Shown here one piece after another: positions 1-9,600 of a DNA stretch of 57,495 bases. Location: contig JACQDB010000018.1 in assembly GCA_016201275.1 (NCBI GenBank), positions 1 to 57,495 on the forward strand, given 5' to 3'. The position numbers were made by a program, and so were the translations under genes. Every line of letters begins with the position of its first letter. Within the stretch, counting starts at the first letter, position 1. Below the pieces are notes generated by a model, which saw only the letters and a list, made by a program, of their open reading frames with translations, was not told the origin of the DNA and did not search any database. This DNA comes from Acidobacteriota bacterium. Its GTDB lineage: Bacteria; Acidobacteriota; Blastocatellia; UBA7656.

Positions 1-39
1 CAGCGGCGCAGCAGCCTGATTTCATTGGCTTTTTCAACC

Positions 40-153
40 CTTGGAATGATTGAACCTCCCCTCAACAAGCTGAGGTTCAATCATTCCAGGCGCGAACCGC
101 AAGGTCAGCGCTTGATTGGTGTGGTTCAATTTGAAATTGTACAAAGTCAAGCT
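40..153 (-). repeat. Family A palindromic repeat, copy 1 (inverted orientation)
   Basis: A perfect 16-bp hairpin (arms 43-58 and 72-87) is followed by a tail ending in TGTACAAAGTCAAGCT. Read on the minus strand, the whole unit matches 26360-26473 almost base for base, so this is an interspersed repeat present twice in opposite orientation. No coding potential is visible. Function is unknown; it could be a non-autonomous mobile element or a structured RNA. Confidence 0.8.
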
Positions 154-568
154 AACTACCCAGCTTTTTGTGAGAGTCAAGTTCTGTGCGGCTGTGCCGC
201 TTTGAGGTGCGGAGAGTCACAGACTCTCCGCTAGGCGATTTCTCTGTTTTCGCGGCTGCGCCGCACCGGAGGCTGCGCCTCAGAAAAACTTGGCGGCAGA
301 AGCCCAAGGGCGGCGCAGTCGCAAGAATTGGAACACCGCTTACGGAAAGGCGTAGCCATTTCCGCACATCAAGGCGGCACCGCCGCAAGCGCTGGCTGGG
401 TCTTGATGCTATCGCCTGCTTCGCGGGTTATCACCGACCACCACAACTTTAGGACACTACCCAATTTTCTGCGACGGCGTCGAAACTTGCGCGCCTTGCT
501 GTGCGCTTTCGCCTTCGGTTACGATTCTTTTATCAGTACAAAATCTTGAATGAGACAAGAGGAATTTT
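154..568. other. Intergenic region upstream of the M16 pair
   Basis: No convincing gene is seen. It contains a 10-bp perfect stem with a 3-base loop (209-218 / 222-231) that lacks a following T-run. The bases just before 569 hold an AAGAGGA ribosome binding site. The short frames here overlap one another on both strands and show no protein features. Confidence 0.5.
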
Positions 569-2017
569 ATGAAGCTATGGAAAACGGTTCTGAGTTTGAA
601 CTTCGCTTTGCTCTTTTTTATCGGTGCTGCGCCCGTCTTGCGCGCCCAGAATTTTGATGTCAAAACTTATCAACTCAAAAACGGCATGAAGATTCTGGTG
701 CAGGAAGACCATTCGATTCCGAGCGTTGCGCTCTACCTCTTCTATCGCATAGGCTCGCGCAACGAACGCCCCGGCACCACCGGGCTGTCGCATTTTTTTG
801 AACACATGATGTTCAACGGCGCGAAGAAATATGGCCCCGGTGAATTCGACCGCGTGATGGAAGCCGCCGGTGGTCACAACAACGCTTACACCTCCAACGA
901 TGTGACGGTCTATCAGGATTGGTTCACGCCCACGGCGCTTGAATTAATCTTTGACCTGGAGTCCGACCGCATTCAACATCTCAGCTTTGACCCGAAGATC
1001 ATCGAATCCGAACGCGGCGTCGTTGCCAGCGAACGCCGCACTTCGGTTGATAGCAATAACTTTGGCATCCTCAACGAACAACTCTATGCGGCGGCTTATA
1101 CGGCGCACCCGTATCAATGGCCGGTCATAGGGTGGATGGTGGATATTGAAAACTGGAAGATGGCAGACCTCAAGCGCCATTTTGAAATCGGCTATGCGCC
1201 CAACAACGCCACGATGGTGGTGGTGGGCGATGTCAGCAGTGACGCGATTTTCACCCTGGCGCAAAAATATATCGAACCAATTCCGGCGCACGAGCCACCG
1301 GCGAAGGTGACCACCACAGAGCCGGAGCAGTTGGGCGAACGCCGCGTCGTGGTGAACAAGTACGCGCAGTTGCCGATTTTGATGATGGGTTATCACGTTC
1401 CCGAATCGGCGAACCCCGATTATTACGCGCTGCGCGTCATCGAAAAAGTCTTATTCGACGGGCAAAGCTCGCGTATGTATCAACGCCTGGTTGATAAAGA
1501 TCAACTGGCCTTGAGCGTGCAAGGCGGCATCGGTTTCGGTTTCAGCTTTGACCCGGCGCTGTTTGAAATTACCGCCCAACCCAAAGACGGCATCGCCCCC
1601 GAAGCGGTTGAAAAAGCGATCTACGAAGAGTTGGACAAACTCAAAGCCGCGCCCATCGCCGCTAAAGAATTGGAGAAGGCCAAAAATATTTTGCTGGCGG
1701 ATTTCTATCGTTCGATGAAGACCATCAATGGTAAGGCCAACACCTTGGGCAGCTACGAAGTGTTTTTTGGCGACTATAAAAAGATGTTCACGGCAGCCGA
1801 CGACTTCAACAAAGTGACCGCCGCAGAGGTGCAGAAAGTCGCGCAAAAATATTTCGGTGAAAAGAATCGCACCGTCGCCACTTTGATTCCCGAAGCCCAG
1901 AAAACCGCCGCCACCAAGCCTGCTGCCGAAGCGGTCAAACCCAAATCAGAAGGCGCAAAACCGAAAGCGGCCAGCGCCAAAGTCGCGGCCAAAAAAACTG
2001 CCGTCAAGAAGCCCTGA
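569..2017 (+). CDS. M16 family zinc metallopeptidase, catalytic subunit
   Basis: Secreted or periplasmic zinc protease of the M16B (processing-peptidase-like) group, 482 aa. An N-terminal signal peptide (about residues 1-26, ending near the Ala in LRAQ) is followed by the inverted zinc motif HFFEH (H75, E78, H79) in a GLSHFFEHMMFNG context. The third ligand is probably E155, 76 residues after H79, at the family spacing. The C-terminal half is the usual second M16 lobe. The last ~35 residues are an Ala/Lys-rich low-complexity tail unusual for the family. An AAGAGGA site precedes the ATG. The next gene starts 18 bases downstream and encodes the non-catalytic partner, so the two probably form an operon and a heterodimer. 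Confidence 0.93.
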   Translation: MKLWKTVLSLNFALLFFIGAAPVLRAQNFDVKTYQLKNGMKILVQEDHSIPSVALYLFYRIGSRNERPGTTGLSHFFEHMMFNGAKKYGPGEFDRVMEAAGGHNNAYTSNDVTVYQDWFTPTALELIFDLESDRIQHLSFDPKIIESERGVVASERRTSVDSNNFGILNEQLYAAAYTAHPYQWPVIGWMVDIENWKMADLKRHFEIGYAPNNATMVVVGDVSSDAIFTLAQKYIEPIPAHEPPAKVTTTEPEQLGERRVVVNKYAQLPILMMGYHVPESANPDYYALRVIEKVLFDGQSSRMYQRLVDKDQLALSVQGGIGFGFSFDPALFEITAQPKDGIAPEAVEKAIYEELDKLKAAPIAAKELEKAKNILLADFYRSMKTINGKANTLGSYEVFFGDYKKMFTAADDFNKVTAAEVQKVAQKYFGEKNRTVATLIPEAQKTAATKPAAEAVKPKSEGAKPKAASAKVAAKKTAVKKP

Positions 2018-2035
2018 GCCGGAGGAGAATCCATC

Positions 2036-3433
2036 ATGAAAAAATTATTTATCGTTGTCTTCATCGCCCTTTTATCAATGTCAACAGGCGTTCCCGCCCA
2101 AGCTGCCAACGGCGAATTGAAATTGCCGCCGTATAAAAAAGTGAAGTTGGGGAACGGCATGACCGTGCTGTTGATGGAGCAACACGAAGTCCCGATCATC
2201 AGTTTTAATTTCATCGTCAAGGCCGGTTCGGTCGCTGACCCGGTGGGCAAAGAAGGCTTGGCGTCGGTGACTGCCGAATTGCTCCGCAAAGGGACAAAGA
2301 CGCGCAGCGCCGAGCAACTGGCAGCGGCACTTGATTTCATCGGCGGCGAGTTTGCGGCGCGTGCCGGTTACGATTTCACCAACGGCTTTGCCGAGTTTGT
2401 GAAAAAAGATGTAAACACGGGCGTCACTCTGATGGCCGATGCGCTGCTTGAGGCGACCTTTCCGCAAGGCGAAATAACCAAGCTCATCAAGCAGAGAGTG
2501 GATGGCATCAAGGCCGCCAAAGATCAGGCGCAGGGCGTCATAGGCACTTACTTCGCCGGATATTTTTACGGCAAGCATCCGTATGGGCGACCGGTGGGCG
2601 GCGATGAAAACACGCTTGCTGCGATTACTCGCGCCGATGTCGTGCAGTTTTACCAGTCTTGGTACGCGCCTGCCAATATGACGCTTGCCATAGCTGGTGA
2701 TTTCCAGGCGGCAGAGATGGAAAAATTGATTACCGATACATTCGGCGCGTGGAAGGTCAAAGGCAACACGCCGATTACCATAGCGGATGCCGCGCCTTTT
2801 CAAGGCAAAAAATTGTTGCTGGTTGACAAGCCTGATTCGACGCAGACGTTTTTCATGATCGGCAATCTCGGCATTGCCCGCAACAATCCAGACCGTGTAC
2901 TAATCAATGTCGTCAACACCTTGTTCGGGGGGCGTTTTACTTCCATGCTCAACAGCGAGCTACGCATACAAACCGGTTTGACTTACGGGGCGCGTTCGAC
3001 CTTCGACGAACGCAAAGCCCGTGGGCCGTTTATTATCTCGACCTACACGCGCAACGAAAAGACCGAAGAAGCCTTGGATCGCACGCTGAACATTCTCCAG
3101 CGGCTGCATGAAAAAGGCATCAGCGAAGCGGAGTTGAAATCGGCGAAAGCTTATATCAAAGGGACGTTCCCGACCAGTTTGGAAACCACCGACCAGTTGG
3201 CGGCGACCCTCGCCCAACTCGATTTTTATGGCCTTGATGACAGCGATGTAAACAGCCTGTACGCCAAGCTGGACGCCATGACTTTGGCCGATGCCACGCG
3301 CATCATCAAGGAATATTTTCCGCTCGACAATCTGGTGTTTGTGCTGGTCGGCAAAGCCAGCGAGATTGAAAAGATGGCGAAAAAATACGCCCCGGTATTT
3401 GAGAAGAAAGCCATCACGCAAACCGGTTTTTAA
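2036..3433 (+). CDS. M16 family peptidase-like protein, non-catalytic partner
   Basis: 465 aa, with a signal peptide of about 24 residues (cleavage near PAQA-ANGE). The M16 fold is recognisable, but the zinc site is lost: where the upstream protein has HFFEH this one has SVTAE in the context GLASVTAELLRKG. The C-terminal GLTYGARSTF segment fits the substrate-binding Arg/Tyr region of the inactive subunit of M16B heterodimers. A strong GGAGGAG ribosome binding site lies 8 bases before the ATG and 18 bases separate it from the catalytic gene, which supports co-transcription. Role by family: it forms half of the closed chamber that degrades oligopeptides. Assignment as the inactive partner is firm; the substrate is unknown. 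Confidence 0.9.
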   Translation: MKKLFIVVFIALLSMSTGVPAQAANGELKLPPYKKVKLGNGMTVLLMEQHEVPIISFNFIVKAGSVADPVGKEGLASVTAELLRKGTKTRSAEQLAAALDFIGGEFAARAGYDFTNGFAEFVKKDVNTGVTLMADALLEATFPQGEITKLIKQRVDGIKAAKDQAQGVIGTYFAGYFYGKHPYGRPVGGDENTLAAITRADVVQFYQSWYAPANMTLAIAGDFQAAEMEKLITDTFGAWKVKGNTPITIADAAPFQGKKLLLVDKPDSTQTFFMIGNLGIARNNPDRVLINVVNTLFGGRFTSMLNSELRIQTGLTYGARSTFDERKARGPFIISTYTRNEKTEEALDRTLNILQRLHEKGISEAELKSAKAYIKGTFPTSLETTDQLAATLAQLDFYGLDDSDVNSLYAKLDAMTLADATRIIKEYFPLDNLVFVLVGKASEIEKMAKKYAPVFEKKAITQTGF

Positions 3434-3502
3434 GTCGAGTCGCGGTACAATGGGGTGCAGCGGAATGCCCATGAAAAGAGGCAACGACGATAAGCGTACT
3501 GA

Positions 3503-3772
3503 TTGATAAAGAAGGTCACAGGGGAGTTGGCGGCACGCGGGCGGCAATTGTACGCCGACAAGTTGAAAGATTTGCTGGAGCCGCAACACACTGGGCAGTT
3601 CGTAGCCATAGAGCCGGACACCGGCAACTATTTTCTCGGCGAAAAAGATATAGATGCGATTCAGGCAGCGCGTGCGGCAATGCCTGGAAAGCACTTTTAT
3701 CTGGCCAGAGTTGGCTATCCGACGGCATATAAAATTGGTGGCTATGGCTTACGAAAACGGCCCCGTGAATAA
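3503..3772 (+). CDS. Small conserved hypothetical protein
   Basis: 89 aa. The only in-frame start is a TTG directly after a TGA stop, 69 bases after the M16 operon, with no good ribosome binding site. The protein is soluble and looks like a small single-domain family: a helical N-terminus (ELAARGRQLYADKLKDLL), then GQFVAIEPDTGNYFLG, then a helix, then HFYLARVGYPTAYKIGG near the end. I recognise this pattern from uncharacterised proteins in cyanobacteria and acidobacteria but know no function. The balanced composition and the strand structure argue that it is a real gene. Confidence 0.6.
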   Translation: MIKKVTGELAARGRQLYADKLKDLLEPQHTGQFVAIEPDTGNYFLGEKDIDAIQAARAAMPGKHFYLARVGYPTAYKIGGYGLRKRPRE

Positions 3773-3811
3773 TTTGCGTGAAGCTTGCATTACGATAAAC
3801 TTGAACGATTC

Positions 3812-3926
3812 TATAGAGAATTTCATTTGCCCACGACCATGACACCTAGTTGAGAGGCGGTCTGTGACCGCCGTGCGGCGGTCACAGACCGCCTCTCAAC
3901 CCATCGCACACCTCTGCAAGCCGCTA
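3812..3926. repeat. Family B repeat with perfect 24-bp hairpin
   Basis: Begins TATAGAGAATTTC and ends CCGCTA, imperfect inverted ends shared with 10441-10556 and partly 6330-6392. The cargo is a perfect 24-bp hairpin (3849-3872 / 3877-3900) with a 4-base GTGC loop. No coding content. It occupies much of the space between the small hypothetical gene and the S46 peptidase leader. Confidence 0.8.
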
Positions 3927-4049
3927 GATGATTGTTGAAGGTGTGATTGGCACAGGCTTCACAGGGGCTTTAGTTCTGCCAAAAAGTCTTTTGAAGCAAC
4001 TTCAGATAGAGGTTTCCGAAGCAATAGATTTCCGAACTGTGGGCGGAGC

Positions 4050-4128
4050 GTAAACCCTACGGTTTATACCTTCAGCTTGCGAAACCGTCGAGCGATGAAT
4101 GAAAATTCATCGCTCAATTTTTTGGAGG
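4050..4128 (+). promoter_or_regulatory. Terminator-like leader hairpin before the S46 peptidase gene
   Basis: An 11-bp perfect stem (4090-4100 / 4105-4115) with a GAAA tetraloop is followed by AATTTTTT, and GGAGGA of the ribosome binding site comes straight after. This has the form of an intrinsic terminator placed in the 5' leader. Upstream, ACGGTTT (4059-4065) can pair either with the preceding TAAACC block or with AAACCGT at 4082-4088, right next to the hairpin. Seen: the stems and the T-run. Inferred: attenuation or another leader-based control. Confidence 0.5.
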
Positions 4129-4139
4129 AATCTTTCACC

Positions 4140-6215
4140 ATGAAAAAACTTGTTGCGCTATTACTACTCATCTCGGCGTTGTCGTTCAACGCGCCGGTTT
4201 ATCGCGCCGATGAAGGGATGTGGACCTTTGACAATCCGCCGCTCAAACATTGGAAGAAGCGTTATCACTTTGAGCCTACGGCGGCGTGGCTCGAAAATGT
4301 TCGCCTGGCTTCGGTGCGTTTGAATGATGGCGGGTCGGGCGGCTTCGTCTCGCCGGACGGACTCTTGGTCACCAATCAACACGTCGCCAGCGGGCAGTTG
4401 CAGAAAGTCTCTACGAAGACCAAAGACTACACGAAGGATGGTTTTTATGCGCCCACCAATGCCGAAGAATTGAAGTGCCCTGACCTTGAATGCAATGTGC
4501 TGGTGTCGTATGAAAATGTCACCGAGCGGGTGCAATCGGCGGTCACATCCGGGGCGACAGACAAACAGGCCAGCGCACAACGCAAAGCTGTCATGGCGCA
4601 AATCGAAAAAGAATCCACGCAACAGACGGGTTTGAAGAGCGACGTGATTTCGTTTTACAGTGGCGGCGAATACTGGCTCTATCGCCACAAAAAATATACG
4701 GACATACGGCTGGTCTTTGCTGCCGAAGAACAGATCGCTTTTTTCGGCGGCGATTATGACAACTTCACCTATCCGCGATATGACTTAGACGTTGCGTTCT
4801 TTCGCGCTTATGAAAACGACCGACCAGCCCGGACGCCGCATTATTTCAAATGGTCAGCGACCGGCCCTGTGGATGGCGAATTCGTGTTGGCTTCGGGCAG
4901 CCCCGGTTCGACCGCCAGACTCTTGACCGTGGCGCAACTCGCCTATCAACGCGAGGTCGGCAATCCGCTGCAAAAACAGGTGTGGACGGCGCGCCTGAAC
5001 GCCTTGCAGGAATATGCCAAAGGCGGCGAAGAACAGGCCAGACAGGCGGGCGCAGGCATACGTTCGTTCAATAATTCGCTCAAGCGATTGGTTGGGCAAC
5101 AGGAAGGCTTGCTCAATCCGCGAATGTTTGCGAAGAAAGAGGCCGAAGAGCAAGCCTTGAAAGATGAGTTGGCAAAAAAGCCCGACTTGCAAAAACTGTA
5201 CGCTCCGGCGTGGCAGTCAATCGCTGCGGCTTACGCGCAGCTTCCGGCGATGGCGAATCGTCTGGCCTTTTCCACGCTTGCGGCGTCACGGCTCGGCGAC
5301 ATCGCGGCCAAACTGGTGCGATATGCCGAAGAGATGCAAAAGCCGAACGAGCAACGCTATGACGAATTCCGCGATTCTCGTTTGGAGTCTTTCAAGTTCG
5401 CTGTGCTGTCGCCCGCGCCGATTTATCCGCAGATGGAAGAGGTGCTGCTGACGGCCTGGCTTGCCGAAGGCTTGAAAACCTTGGGCGCAAACGACCCGTT
5501 CATCAAAGCCGCTTTGCAAGGGGCGACGCCTGCCGAAGCCGCTCGTCGCGCCATTCAAGGAACGCAGCTTGCCGAGGTGAAAGCGCGCAAGGCGCTGCTG
5601 GAAGGCGGCGCGGACGCCATAGCAAAATCCACAGACCCGTTGATTGTGATGGCGCGCAATGTCGAGCCGATTATCCGCGAGTTGCGCGCCTGGAACGAAG
5701 AGAAGATTTTGAATGTCGAAGCGAGCGCCGGAGAAAAACTTGCCAAAGCGCGATTTGCTGTCTATGGCAAAAGCGTGCCACCCGATGCCAATTTCAATCT
5801 GCGCCTGAGCTATGGCCGAGTCTTAGGCTACGAAGAAGACACCACGCTGGTGCCCTTCAAGACCACGTTTTATGGTTTGTATGATCGCGCCGAAAGTTTC
5901 AATGAAAAACCGCCCTACGATTTGCCTGAGCGTTACCGAGCAGGCCGCACGAAATTGGCTTTGGCGACGCCTTTGAATTTCGTGTACTCGGCGGACACTA
6001 TCGGCGGCAATTCCGGTTCGCCGGTCATCAATCGCAATGCTGAATTGGTCGGTTTGAATTTCGACAGCAACATTCAGAAGCTCTCGAATCGGTATTGGTA
6101 CATCGAAGAAGAAGAAGGCAGTCGCGCCGTTGCGGTGCATAGCGCGGGGATTCTCGAAGCCTTGCGGCAACTCTATCACACCCCGGCGTTGGTCAAAGAG
6201 TTGATGGGCAGATAA
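4140..6215 (+). CDS. S46 family serine peptidase (dipeptidyl-peptidase 7/11 type)
   Basis: 691 aa exported exopeptidase. The frame is open further upstream (to 4077), but the ATG at 4140 is preferred because a GGAGGA site lies 11 bases before it and a clean signal peptide ([10 protein letters not shown]...) starts there. S46 landmarks: DNPPLKHW near the mature N-terminus, the catalytic His in LLVTNQHV (H81), the [16 protein letters not shown] block (about 202-217) with the catalytic Asp, and the nucleophile in GNSGSP (about S625). Length fits DPP7/DPP11 (about 700). Known family members release dipeptides from the N-termini of peptides in the periplasm. Specificity (hydrophobic or acidic P1) cannot be read here. 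It probably feeds on products of the neighbouring M16, S8 and tricorn enzymes. Confidence 0.92.
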   Translation: MKKLVALLLLISALSFNAPVYRADEGMWTFDNPPLKHWKKRYHFEPTAAWLENVRLASVRLNDGGSGGFVSPDGLLVTNQHVASGQLQKVSTKTKDYTKDGFYAPTNAEELKCPDLECNVLVSYENVTERVQSAVTSGATDKQASAQRKAVMAQIEKESTQQTGLKSDVISFYSGGEYWLYRHKKYTDIRLVFAAEEQIAFFGGDYDNFTYPRYDLDVAFFRAYENDRPARTPHYFKWSATGPVDGEFVLASGSPGSTARLLTVAQLAYQREVGNPLQKQVWTARLNALQEYAKGGEEQARQAGAGIRSFNNSLKRLVGQQEGLLNPRMFAKKEAEEQALKDELAKKPDLQKLYAPAWQSIAAAYAQLPAMANRLAFSTLAASRLGDIAAKLVRYAEEMQKPNEQRYDEFRDSRLESFKFAVLSPAPIYPQMEEVLLTAWLAEGLKTLGANDPFIKAALQGATPAEAARRAIQGTQLAEVKARKALLEGGADAIAKSTDPLIVMARNVEPIIRELRAWNEEKILNVEASAGEKLAKARFAVYGKSVPPDANFNLRLSYGRVLGYEEDTTLVPFKTTFYGLYDRAESFNEKPPYDLPERYRAGRTKLALATPLNFVYSADTIGGNSGSPVINRNAELVGLNFDSNIQKLSNRYWYIEEEEGSRAVAVHSAGILEALRQLYHTPALVKELMGR

Positions 6216-6242
6216 TCCAGTGAAGTAGAGGCGACCCCTGCA

Positions 6243-6326
6243 TAGGGTTTTGTTGGCGAGTACGGAAAAACCAAACAATTGAGCGGCGCTCTCTGACCGG
6301 TACGCGGTCAAGGAGCGCCGTTCAAC
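6243..6326. repeat. Family C repeat, copy lacking its right end
   Basis: Matches the left part of the element at 35998-36126: TAGGGTTTTGTT, then TACGGAAA, then the hairpin TTGAGCGGCG... (arms 6279-6298 / 6306-6325). The right inverted end seen in the other copy is missing; a family B element starts immediately after. Confidence 0.6.
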
Positions 6327-6329
6327 AAG

Positions 6330-6392
6330 ATAGCAAATTGCCTTTGCCCACGACCGCCTCGCAATCAATCGCACACCTGTGCAACCTGCTAT
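6330..6392. repeat. Family B repeat, short form without hairpin
   Basis: ATAGCAAATTG...CCTGCTAT. Outer sequences match 3812-3926 and 10441-10556 (shared TTTGCCCACGACC and ATCGCA blocks), but the central GTTGAG hairpin is absent. It looks like an empty version of the family. Confidence 0.7.
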
Positions 6393-6643
6393 GGGATGCA
6401 CCGTCCACGCTGTGGCCAAGTGCTTTACGCTTTTTCTGCGAGCGTCTGAAAGTTGTGGATGCAAGCGCATTTTGGTTGTCACTTAATCGTCAGTTGCGAT
6501 AAGCTTGCGAAGCCTTATCGAACAGCTCTGCGGCTTTTGTTTATACTGCAAAGATTCACTTGATGCTTAAACAGATCAGGCCCCCAATTCAAGCTTCCAA
6601 TTGCATAACCAACCCCGCTCTTAAATAAAAAAGGAGAAAGAGA

Positions 6644-9600
6644 ATGTCTAAACCCCAAAGACCCACCCATAAAGGACTCGCGTTACTGGTTCTAATTATT
6701 TTCGCTTTTGCCTGTTGGCAGACTTCAAGCTGGTCTAATTTCGCCGTACACGCGGCGGCGATTCGCGCTTCGCGTGCCAGCCTCGATGAAGCAACGGCAA
6801 TGTTTAAGGCCGACCCGACGCCCGAAACGGCGAGTCGTTTCAATGAAGCGATGAAGGATTTCGAGATCGCCGTGGCGGCTGATCCGGCATACGCAAAATC
6901 CATCGCTCCTTTAACCTTGGCACCCAGCGCGCTTCTTCAGGTGCAGATTTTACAAGCCTTCAAAGGGAGCCAGACTGCGGCACAAAAAAAGATCGGCTCG
7001 CGCCTGTTGATCGTCAGCAAGAAGAGACAAAACAAGCTGCCGCTGGGTCTTGAATCGCTGCGTACCAGTGTCGAGACAGCGGTCGGCGGCAATGCAGTGG
7101 TTGACCTCACGGTGACCAGTCGCATCGCTGGACTCAAAGCCCTAGACGCTTATCACTTCGTCATTCGTAGCGCCCTCGGCAAGACCATCCGCGCCGAGGT
7201 GCCCTTTGACAAACTCGAAGAGATTGCCGCCCTGCCTGCCATCATCTCCATACGCGAACCGAGTAGAGCCTACACCAGTCGAATGGAATCATCGGGTATG
7301 GCTTCAACCTCTGGAAGTAGGCTTGCCGTAAATACCGGTTTCAACGAGCGTGCGGTACGCGCCAAGGTTCAGTTGCAGGCGGCGCTTGCAAAGCTTGCGG
7401 TGCCAGGGTCGCCGCGCCCCATGTTCGTTGATAATGTTTCCGAAGGCGACCGGACGCATCGTGCGCTCGACGCCCGTAATGGTTTCGGTTTCACCGGCAT
7501 GGGCGTCAAGATAGGCGTCATCTCCGACGGCGTAGATACGCTTGCGACGCGGCAAGCGACAGGTGATCTGCCAGCCGTAACCGTGTTGACGGGGCAAGGC
7601 GGTTCGGGCGATGAAGGCACGGCAATGCTCGAAATCGTTCACGATCTGGCTCCGGGGGCGCAACTCTTCTTTGCCACGGCACTCCCGACCCAGGCGCAAT
7701 TTGCTCAGAACATCCGCGACTTACGCACCGCCGGTTGCGATATTATTGTGGACGACATTATTTACCTCAATGAATCTCCCTTTCACGATGGGCAGCCGAC
7801 GGGGCTCAATTCAACGATGGGGATCATCGCGCAAGCGGTCAATGATGTGACAGCGGCTGGCGCGCTCTACTTCTCGTCCGCTGGCAACGAAGGCAACAAA
7901 GACGACGACACATCAGGAACTTGGGAAGGTGACTTCAACGCCAACGGCACGCCTGCGGTGTTGGCTGGCGCTGGCCCTGTACACAACTTCGGCGATGGTG
8001 GGCAGTCTGTGCTGGTAACCTTTGGCGGCGGCAATCCGCCCCTCCTGCACTGGTCTGATCCACTGGATACGGCGGCTAACGACTATGACCTCTACGACCT
8101 GGATGGCAGTCTGACGACGATATTCGACGCTTCCACCGACACTCAGGACGGGGCGGGTGGCGACGATCAGCCGTTTGAAGGAATCTCTGGCGGGACCTTT
8201 AGCGGCGAACGTCTGGTCGTCGCGCTATTCAGTGGCGCGACGCGCTTCATCCGGCTGGAAGTATTTCGCGGGACGATTGCTCTCAACACCGCAGGCGCGA
8301 CTTATGGTCACTCCGCGACGGCCAATGCCTACAGCGTGGCAGCGACACCCGCAAGTGCGCCCTTCGGCACAGGCGAGCCATCCGGCCCGTTCCCAGGCCC
8401 TTTCACCAGCGCCAATGTGAGTGAGACCTTCAGTTGTGATGGGCCACGCCAACTCTTTTACCAAGCGGATGGCACGCTCTTTGGAGCCGGTACGCTGGCT
8501 GGACAGGGACTCATACGCCAAAAGCCTGACATCACCGCCGCTGACGGTGTGATGACAGCAGCCCCCGGCTTTAATCCGTTCTTTGGCACCTCGGCAGCCG
8601 CGCCACACGCCGCCGCCATCGCCGCGCTGGTGAAATCTGCGAATCCGATGCTGACACCGACGCAGATTCGCACTGCCTTAACTTCATCAGCAATTGACAT
8701 CGAAGGCGCAGGCGTGGACCGCGATACCGGCGCGGGCATCGTCATGGGTTTTGAAGCGCTGCAATCCATTGGCGCAACGCCGATAGCCACTCTAAATTTG
8801 GGAACCGTAACGTTCACCGAAACCGGCGGCGATGCGGATGGCTTTCTTGAACCTTGTGAGCGTGCTGATTTTACGATTGGGCTGACCAACGTCGGTGCGG
8901 CTACGGCTAGTGCGGTCTCGGCGACGCTGAGTTCGTCAACCTCCGGAGTCGTCACCAACCCGGCAGTTTCGGCTTATCCGAACATTGCCGCCAGCGCCAG
9001 CGCCAACAACCTTACGCCCTTTACCGTGGTCTTGCCTTGCACGCTGGCGTGCGGCTCAACCGTCAACTTCACCTTAACCGTAACCTACACGGGCGGCTCC
9101 AGTCCGCAAGTCTTCAATTTCAGCTACCGCCTCGGCGCTCCGGGAACGCCCGTCACCTTCAGTTATACCGGGCCTGCGGTGCCGATTCCTGATGCTACCG
9201 ATTTATCAGGAAGCAGTCCGGGAGCAGCCGTGATGGCACCACTTGTCGTCAGCGGAGTTTCGGGGCCAATCTTCGATGTGAATTTCAGTATTGATGGTTC
9301 GTCCTGCTCAACGACAGCCGGTTCAACGACGGTGGGACTGGATCACACCTTTGTCAATGACTTGAAAATCACCTTGATCTCTCCAGCCACGACCAGTGCG
9401 TTGGTCATTGACGAAACCGATGGCAGTGGCAACAACTTCTGTCAGACCGTGCTGGATGATGAATCGGTGGGCGCGTCAATTCAAACCGTCGTTTCGTCGA
9501 ATGCGCCATTCACCGGGTCGTTCAAACCGAATGCGGCACTTTCGATCTTCGATGGCCAGACCGCCAATGGCACCTGGAACCTACAGGCTCAAGACTTCTT

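Noticed and set aside
2081-2803. 240-codon minus-strand frame within the second M16 gene, and similar long minus frames within the tricorn, kinase and M16 genes
   Set aside because: They arise from GC-rich codon structure of the real genes; composition is His/Arg/Gly-rich, with no ribosome binding site and no family motifs.
4077-4139. N-terminal extension of the S46 peptidase (21 residues)
   Set aside because: It covers the leader hairpin and puts the signal peptide internally; a strong GGAGGA site supports the ATG at 4140.
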